This document shows, in pieces, positions 60,252 through 64,000 of a stretch of 64,000 nucleotides of DNA. The DNA is taken from the NCBI GenBank assembly GCA_018816095.1, contig JAHIWP010000064.1, positions 22,596 through 86,595 on the forward strand, in the 5' to 3' direction. A program made the position numbers and the translations under genes. The notes under the pieces were generated by a model. The model was not told the DNA's origin. It ran no database searches and saw only the letters and a list, made by a program, of their open reading frames with translations. Every line of letters starts with the position of its first letter. The stretch's first letter is position 1. This DNA comes from Gammaproteobacteria bacterium (GTDB lineage Bacteria; Pseudomonadota; Gammaproteobacteria; Pseudomonadales; Pseudomonadaceae).

Positions 60252-60796
60252 GCGTGCAAACACTCCTGCAGCGCGCGCAATCCGGCGCGGATACGGCCTT
60301 TGATGGTGCCCAGCGGGGTGGTCAGGCGGTTGGCGATTTGTTCATGGGTCAGGCCGCGATAGAAGGCCAGCAGGATCGGGTGACGGCGATTTCGTTCGAT
60401 GCCCTGCAGGCAGCGGCGCAGTTGCTGATGTTCGCCTTGTTGTTCCAGCAGTTCGGCGGCCTGCGGGCTGTCGTCGGCGGCGCGTTCGATAAAGTCGTCA
60501 TCCATCTCAACCGTGCGACCCCGGCTACGTAGCTGGTTCAGCGCGCGGTAGCGCAGGATGCTGTAGATCCACGCGCGACCACTGCCAAGTGCCCGCTGAA
60601 AACGCTGAGCGTTGCGCCAGACTTGCACAAAGGCATCGTGCACACAGTCTTCGGCTTGATCACGACGGCCGAGCAGAGTGATGGCCAACCCGAGCATCTG
60701 CGCGGCCTCCTGTTGGTAGAGCGCCTGGAATGCGCGTTCGTCCTGCTGAGCACAGGCTTCCAGATGGCTTTCGTAATCAAACAGCGGCTGCGCCAT
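60248..60796 (-). CDS. ECF RNA polymerase sigma factor (SigK-like)
   Basis: A 182-residue group IV sigma factor. Region 2 (about 20-90) reads ALYQQEAAQMLGLAITLLGR then AEDCVHDAFVQVWRNAQRF, and region 4 (about 125-178) reads PILLAFYRGLTHEQIANRL then PLGTIKGRIRAGLRAL. It overlaps its anti-sigma gene by four bases. A matching promoter motif is found before this gene and before the DUF4394 gene, pointing to autoregulation and at least one secreted target. Confidence 0.92.
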   Translation of the reverse strand: MAQPLFDYESHLEACAQQDERAFQALYQQEAAQMLGLAITLLGRRDQAEDCVHDAFVQVWRNAQRFQRALGSGRAWIYSILRYRALNQLRSRGRTVEMDDDFIERAADDSPQAAELLEQQGEHQQLRRCLQGIERNRRHPILLAFYRGLTHEQIANRLTTPLGTIKGRIRAGLRALQECLHA

Positions 60797-60832
60797 GCAC
60801 CGGGTTCCTGAGTGTGTGAGCGTGCCAAAGGT

Positions 60833-60863
60833 TATACCCGAGTGCGACCTGTTTGGATGTCGC
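60833..60863 (-). promoter_or_regulatory. Autoregulatory ECF promoter of the sigma gene
   Basis: GCGACATCCAAAC, an 11-base spacer and GGGTATA on the minus strand, 37 bases before the sigma ATG. Both blocks are identical to those upstream of DUF4394 at 59471-59500, where the spacer is 10 bases. Confidence 0.75.
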
Positions 60864-60886
60864 GTGAGTGCAACAAATATTCTCTG

Positions 60887-61747
60887 TCAGCGTGGCAGTT
60901 CGATTCGTTCGGTTTCGCCCGGCACTGTTGGCCAGTCTTGTGCGGCCCAGCGCTGGCGGGCTTGGTCGATCAGGGCCTGGTCGCTGGCGACGAAGTTCCA
61001 GTTGATCCGCCGTGGACCAATTGGCGCGCCGCCAATCAACACCAAGTGGCTCTCGCTGCAGGCGCTGAGGGTGTAAGTCTCGCCTTCGGGCAGCACCAGC
61101 AAGCCACGCAGCGGCAGTTTCTGATCGTCCAGTGTGGCCTCGCCGTCAATCAGGTACAGCGCGCGTTCGGCATGTTCGGCGGGAATTTGCAGCGCGCTGC
61201 CTGCGGCCAGCTTGATCTCGGCATAGATCGTTGGGGACAGCACCGGCACCGGCGATTGCAGGCAGAAGCCGCTGCCGGCAATCAGGCAGATGTCCACGCC
61301 CATGCTGGTACTGCGCGGCAAGCTGCTGGCGAGATGATGGCTGTAACTGGGTTCGCCTTGCTCATCCTCTGTGGGCATGGCCAACCACACCTGCAGGCCA
61401 TGCATGTGCGAGCCGTTTTCCCACAGAGTCTGTGGTGTGCGCTCGACATGCGCTACAGCATGGCCTGCGGTCATCCAGCTGACTTCGCCGGGGCTGACTA
61501 GTTGATTCGAGCCGAGGCTGTCCTTGTGCTGCAATTGCCCCTCGAACAGGTAGGTGAGGGTGGACAGGCCGATATGCGGGTGCTGGTTGATATTCATGCC
61601 GCTACCGGCCGGGTAGGTGTGTTCCAGAATATGGTCGAAGAACACGAACGGCCCGACGCTGCGGCACTTGGCCGAAGGCAGGGGGCGCAGTATAGGTTGT
61701 CCGCCGAGGTTTTCCGGGCGCGGTTGGATCAGCAGAAAGTCGCTCAT
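60887..61747 (-). CDS. Pirin-family bicupin
   Basis: A 286-residue pirin-like protein. The N-terminal cupin (about 15-130) has the metal ligands in NINQHPHIGLSTLTYLFEG and the second set in HAVAHVERT plus HMHGLQVWLAMP; the C-terminal cupin is about 165-275. Some pirins are quercetinases or redox-linked regulators; the role here is unknown. The start overlaps the osmC stop by one base (TAATG), so the two form an operon. Confidence 0.88.
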   Translation of the reverse strand: MSDFLLIQPRPENLGGQPILRPLPSAKCRSVGPFVFFDHILEHTYPAGSGMNINQHPHIGLSTLTYLFEGQLQHKDSLGSNQLVSPGEVSWMTAGHAVAHVERTPQTLWENGSHMHGLQVWLAMPTEDEQGEPSYSHHLASSLPRSTSMGVDICLIAGSGFCLQSPVPVLSPTIYAEIKLAAGSALQIPAEHAERALYLIDGEATLDDQKLPLRGLLVLPEGETYTLSACSESHLVLIGGAPIGPRRINWNFVASDQALIDQARQRWAAQDWPTVPGETERIELPR

Positions 61748-62145
61748 TACACGTCCTCGCTTAGCTGAGTGCTGACCTGAACCTCGCTGCTGGTCATCAG
61801 CTTGTGAATCGGGCATTTGTCAGCGATGCGCAGCAGTTGCTGGCGTTGCGCATCGTTCAGGGCACCATGCATGGTCAGCTCGACATTTAAGCCGTAAACG
61901 CCTTGGCGTTCCTGAGTGTTATCACGGGTCAGTTGCACGTCCAATCCGGTCAATGGCAAGCCTTTTTGCTTGGCATAGAGCGCAAGGGTCAGGGCTTTAC
62001 AGGCGCCCAAGGACGCATCGAACAAGTCATGCGGATCGGGTGCGGAACCTTCGCCGCCCAGTTCCACCGCCACATCGCTGTGCAGGGTATGCGGGCCAAT
62101 ATCAATGCGTTGTAGCAGGCCTTTTTCATTACTGATGCGGATCAT
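61747..62145 (-). CDS. OsmC-family peroxidase-like protein
   Basis: A 132-residue OsmC/Ohr-superfamily protein. The peroxidatic cysteine lies in FDASLGACKALTLALYAKQ and the second in IADKCPIHKL. The glutamate of the active site is in VAVELGGEGSAPDPHDL. Members reduce organic hydroperoxides. The ATG at 62145 follows GGAGC; its first base pairs with that of the divergent frame upstream of the amidohydrolase gene. It is the first gene of the osmC-pirin operon. Confidence 0.87.
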   Translation of the reverse strand: MIRISNEKGLLQRIDIGPHTLHSDVAVELGGEGSAPDPHDLFDASLGACKALTLALYAKQKGLPLTGLDVQLTRDNTQERQGVYGLNVELTMHGALNDAQRQQLLRIADKCPIHKLMTSSEVQVSTQLSEDV

Positions 62146-62261
62146 TGAAGCTCCTGTGGCTGAAACTATGGGGGCAGAAGGTATTGGCTGTAATCCTGGT
62201 TTCTGAACTTGGCAACAGTGTAGTGAGTCAATTGCACTCACGTCTTCAAGAGGGTTGGGGT

Positions 62262-63284
62262 TTGAAACGACTTGCGCTGAGTCTTGCTGTTCTCGTTGGC
62301 ATTTGCAGCCCGCTGGCTGTGGCGCGGGATTATCGCTACAGCGATGCGCACCTGCACTACGTGGATTTTTTCCAGGAAAGCGCCGGGGCAACCGAGCTGT
62401 TTGAGCAGATGGCCGCCGGCAATATTGAGCATGTGATGCTCTCGGGTATTCCGGTGGCGAAGAAATGGCACGAGAACGAGCCCAAGCGGCCCCGTTATTA
62501 CGCCGGTGATGATGCCAATGCCTATTGGTACAGCGCCACCGATGTTCTGGTGGCGCATGCCTACAAGCAAGTACCAGCTGAGCAGCGCAAGCGCCTGCAT
62601 CCATTTCTCTCAGGCTTTAACCCGAACGATAAGAATGCCGATGCACATATCCGTCGCATGCTCGAACTCGACCCTGGCCTGTGGCAGGGCATCGGCGAGA
62701 TATTCACTAGGCATGACGATTTGACCGCACTGATTCACGGCGATGTCCCACGGGCTAATAACGAGGCCCTCGCGCGGGTTTTTCACCTGGCCGCTGAGTA
62801 CGATCTGCCGGTGATGCTGCATTCCAATATCACCTCCAAGCGTGAACGTAACCCGCTGTATCTGCAGGAAATCGAGGAGCCGCTGCGCAACCATCCGCAT
62901 GTACGGTTTATCTGGGCGCATGCTGGAACAAGCATGGAAATTCATCGGCACCAGGAAAAGCTGGATTTCCTTTTGCCTACTCTCGAACGGATGCTCAAGC
63001 AGTACCCCAACCTGTATGTCGATCTGTCCTGGACCATGCTCCAGCCTTATTTGCTAGATGCCGACGGCAAGCCTGATGCAGCCTGGGTGAAACTGGTCAG
63101 CAGCTACCCGGCGCGCTTTATGCTCGGTTCCGATGTGGTGGGGCGTTTTGATAGCCTGGCTGACTCTATGACCGGCTTCAAACCGTTTCTCGATGCTTTG
63201 CCAGAAACGGTCGCGCATCAAGTGGCGCACGACAACTTCCTCGCGGTGCTGCCGCGTCGTGTGCAGGCCGAGCTTACTGAGTAG
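62262..63284 (+). CDS. Secreted amidohydrolase-family protein
   Basis: A 340-residue metal-dependent hydrolase of the amidohydrolase 2 (PF04909) type with a signal peptide (about 1-22, SPLAVARD). The metal-binding start is YSDAHLHYVDFF; later motifs are LPVMLHSNITSKRERNP, FIWAHAGTSMEIHRHQEKLD and FMLGSDVVGRFD, where the last aspartate is the catalytic one. The TTG at 62262 is chosen because it begins the signal peptide and follows AGAGGG; an ATG at 62145 would hide it. Related enzymes hydrolyse lactones or decarboxylate; the periplasmic substrate is unknown. Confidence 0.82.
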   Translation: MKRLALSLAVLVGICSPLAVARDYRYSDAHLHYVDFFQESAGATELFEQMAAGNIEHVMLSGIPVAKKWHENEPKRPRYYAGDDANAYWYSATDVLVAHAYKQVPAEQRKRLHPFLSGFNPNDKNADAHIRRMLELDPGLWQGIGEIFTRHDDLTALIHGDVPRANNEALARVFHLAAEYDLPVMLHSNITSKRERNPLYLQEIEEPLRNHPHVRFIWAHAGTSMEIHRHQEKLDFLLPTLERMLKQYPNLYVDLSWTMLQPYLLDADGKPDAAWVKLVSSYPARFMLGSDVVGRFDSLADSMTGFKPFLDALPETVAHQVAHDNFLAVLPRRVQAELTE

Positions 63285-63286
63285 GT

Positions 63287-63315
63287 CTGTCATCGGGCTG
63301 TCACACGGGTGTCAT
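63287..63315 (+). promoter_or_regulatory. Tandem Pho box upstream of the DUF3859 gene
   Basis: CTGTCAT-N4-CTGTCAC-N4-GTGTCAT: three 7-base half-sites in exact 11-base register. The first matches the PhoB half-site consensus exactly and the other two at 6 of 7. A weak -10-like CATCTA lies 11 bases after the third. It lies 32 bases before the start codon. PhoB control is the natural inference. Confidence 0.88.
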
Positions 63316-63347
63316 AGGCTCGCGCTCATCTAAAAAAGGAGCGCGAC

Positions 63348-63812
63348 ATGCAATACAGCCGTTTCAGCAGCCTAGCCGCACTTATGTTGATCAGCAGCCT
63401 GGCACAGGCCGAAGTCCGGGTAGACGGCCCGGTCGAGCACGGTGTTTTCGCCAGCGATTATCAGGACTTCCAGGCCGGTGAGCGAGTGCTGACCCGCAGT
63501 AATCAGCAAATCGAGCCCACTGAAGTGATTCCGGCCAAGCTGGGTACCAAGTTTGGTATGCGTTACACCTTAGCGGGTAAGGTCGCTACGGAGTCACCGC
63601 TGACCCTGCTGTACCTCACGCCAGGGGTGGTTACGCCGGACGGTAAGCGTCATGACAAATTTGTGGTGACGCAAAAGTTGGTGCCCGGTGCGCCGCAAGA
63701 TGTAATGGCATTCGAGTTCACTGAAGCGCATGAAGTGGTGCCCGGCGAGTGGCGCTTTATGGTGTTTCAGGATGACCGGAAATTGTTAGAACAGCGGTTT
63801 ATCGTGCGTTAA
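63348..63812 (+). CDS. Secreted DUF3859-type protein, probable Pho regulon member
   Basis: A 154-residue exported protein with signal peptide about 1-21 (SLAQAEVRV). The mature part (VDGPVEHGVFASDYQDFQAG, KLGTKFGMRYTLAG and VVPGEWRFMVFQDDRKLLEQ) looks like a beta-sandwich and fits the DUF3859 family as I remember it. AAAAAAGGA precedes the ATG. The tandem Pho box upstream makes it a phosphate-starvation gene; what it does in the periplasm is unknown. It is monocistronic, ended by a strong terminator. Confidence 0.8.
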   Translation: MQYSRFSSLAALMLISSLAQAEVRVDGPVEHGVFASDYQDFQAGERVLTRSNQQIEPTEVIPAKLGTKFGMRYTLAGKVATESPLTLLYLTPGVVTPDGKRHDKFVVTQKLVPGAPQDVMAFEFTEAHEVVPGEWRFMVFQDDRKLLEQRFIVR

Positions 63813-63832
63813 TAGACTAGAGTGATACCTGC

Positions 63833-63859
63833 AAAGCCGAGCCCATGCTCGGCTTTTTA
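63833..63859 (+). terminator. Rho-independent terminator of the DUF3859 gene
   Basis: AAGCCGAGC-CCAT-GCTCGGCTT followed by TTTATTG, 21 bases after the stop. It is also the probable insertion target of the intron that begins at 63863. Confidence 0.92.
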
Positions 63860-63862
63860 TTG

Positions 63863-64000
63863 GTGCGCCAGGCATGGCGCGTAGCGCCGTGACTGGCGCT
63901 GTCGGGTTCACTGTGGTGGTGAGCCTGGCGACTTGGAGGTGAAAGTCCTCTACACACCCGGCAAGGGGAAGTGTTAGCTGAAGGCAAGGGTGTCGCGGGC
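63863..64000 (+). mobile_element. 5' end of a group II intron (cut by the window edge)
   Basis: The sequence switches right after a terminator to GTGCGCC, the usual first bases of bacterial group II introns, then forms hairpins GCGCCA/TGGCGC (63865-63880) and AGCGCC/GGCGCT (63882-63899). The later text, GGAGGTGAAAGTCCTC and AAGGGGAAGTGTTAGC, is of the type seen in domain I of such introns. Placement a few bases beyond a terminator stem is the habit of class C introns. Only 138 bases are visible, so the reverse transcriptase gene, class and completeness cannot be confirmed. Confidence 0.75.

Noticed and set aside
1-64000. tRNA, rRNA or CRISPR loci
   Set aside because: No cloverleaf-like gene ends, rRNA segments or regularly spaced direct repeats were seen by eye; a tRNA or repeat scan would be decisive.

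Overview
The window is chromosomal DNA of a gamma-proteobacterium, almost certainly Pseudomonas sensu lato. It is moderately GC-rich. The pca, agt/gab, sulfate-transport and ydbH-ynbE-ydbL clusters, as well as oscA, read like Pseudomonas proteins, and two palindrome-rich repeat families typical of the genus are present. There are no tRNA or rRNA genes, no CRISPR array and no prophage. Gene density is high. The one frameshifted gene is gabT, and the only clear mobile DNA is two short MITE-like repeats, a smaller palindromic repeat and the 5' end of what looks like a group II intron cut by the right edge.

Layout. 0-6.3 kb: a short chemoreceptor, then the lower beta-ketoadipate branch (pcaI-pcaJ-pcaF, pcaD) and its IclR-type regulator pcaR. 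Paired PcaR-like palindromes with identical 19-bp spacing lie before both pcaI and pcaR. 6.7-17.2 kb: an AgtS/AgtR-type two-component system, a polyamine/GABA-type ABC transporter, gabD and a frameshifted gabT, forming an uptake-plus-catabolism module for 4-aminobutyrate/5-aminovalerate. 17.2-19.2 kb: an AraC-type regulator and a membrane GGDEF protein with a degenerate signature. 19.5-28.2 kb: a Pho-box-preceded cluster for organic phosphate: TonB-dependent receptor, two-domain beta-propeller phytase lipoprotein, a TolQ/TolR-like motor pair, a TonB with a TolA-like coiled coil, and a PhoX phosphatase. This is the most striking system in the window: surface phytate hydrolysis, a dedicated outer-membrane gate, its own energiser and a periplasmic phosphatase appear to be packaged together.

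28.4-33.4 kb: dabA-dabB (DAB inorganic-carbon pump) with a divergent LysR regulator. 33.4-37.3 kb: a YehZYXW/OsmU-type osmoprotectant ABC transporter. 37.5-38.7 kb: two small divergent genes of unknown role. 38.8-46.8 kb: sulfate uptake, with two back-to-back binding-protein/CysT/CysW sets sharing one CysA. Between them lie a small alpha/beta hydrolase, oscA and a previously unannotated 21-codon Cys-containing reading frame with a strong ribosome-binding site. 47-50.2 kb: ydbH-ynbE-ydbL (AsmA-like lipid-transport bridge).

50.2-64 kb: a palindrome-rich gap with three DnaA-box-like sites, a Sel1-repeat protein, rmuC, a MgtC/DUF4010 membrane protein, azlC-azlD, an LplT-PlsC fusion and a secreted dienelactone hydrolase. 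An ECF sigma/anti-sigma pair follows, whose apparent promoter also precedes a secreted DUF4394 gene. Then come pirin, OsmC, a secreted amidohydrolase and a small secreted DUF3859 protein with a textbook tandem Pho box. The group II intron begins just after the terminator of that last gene. All functions are inferred from sequence features read by eye; no database search was run.
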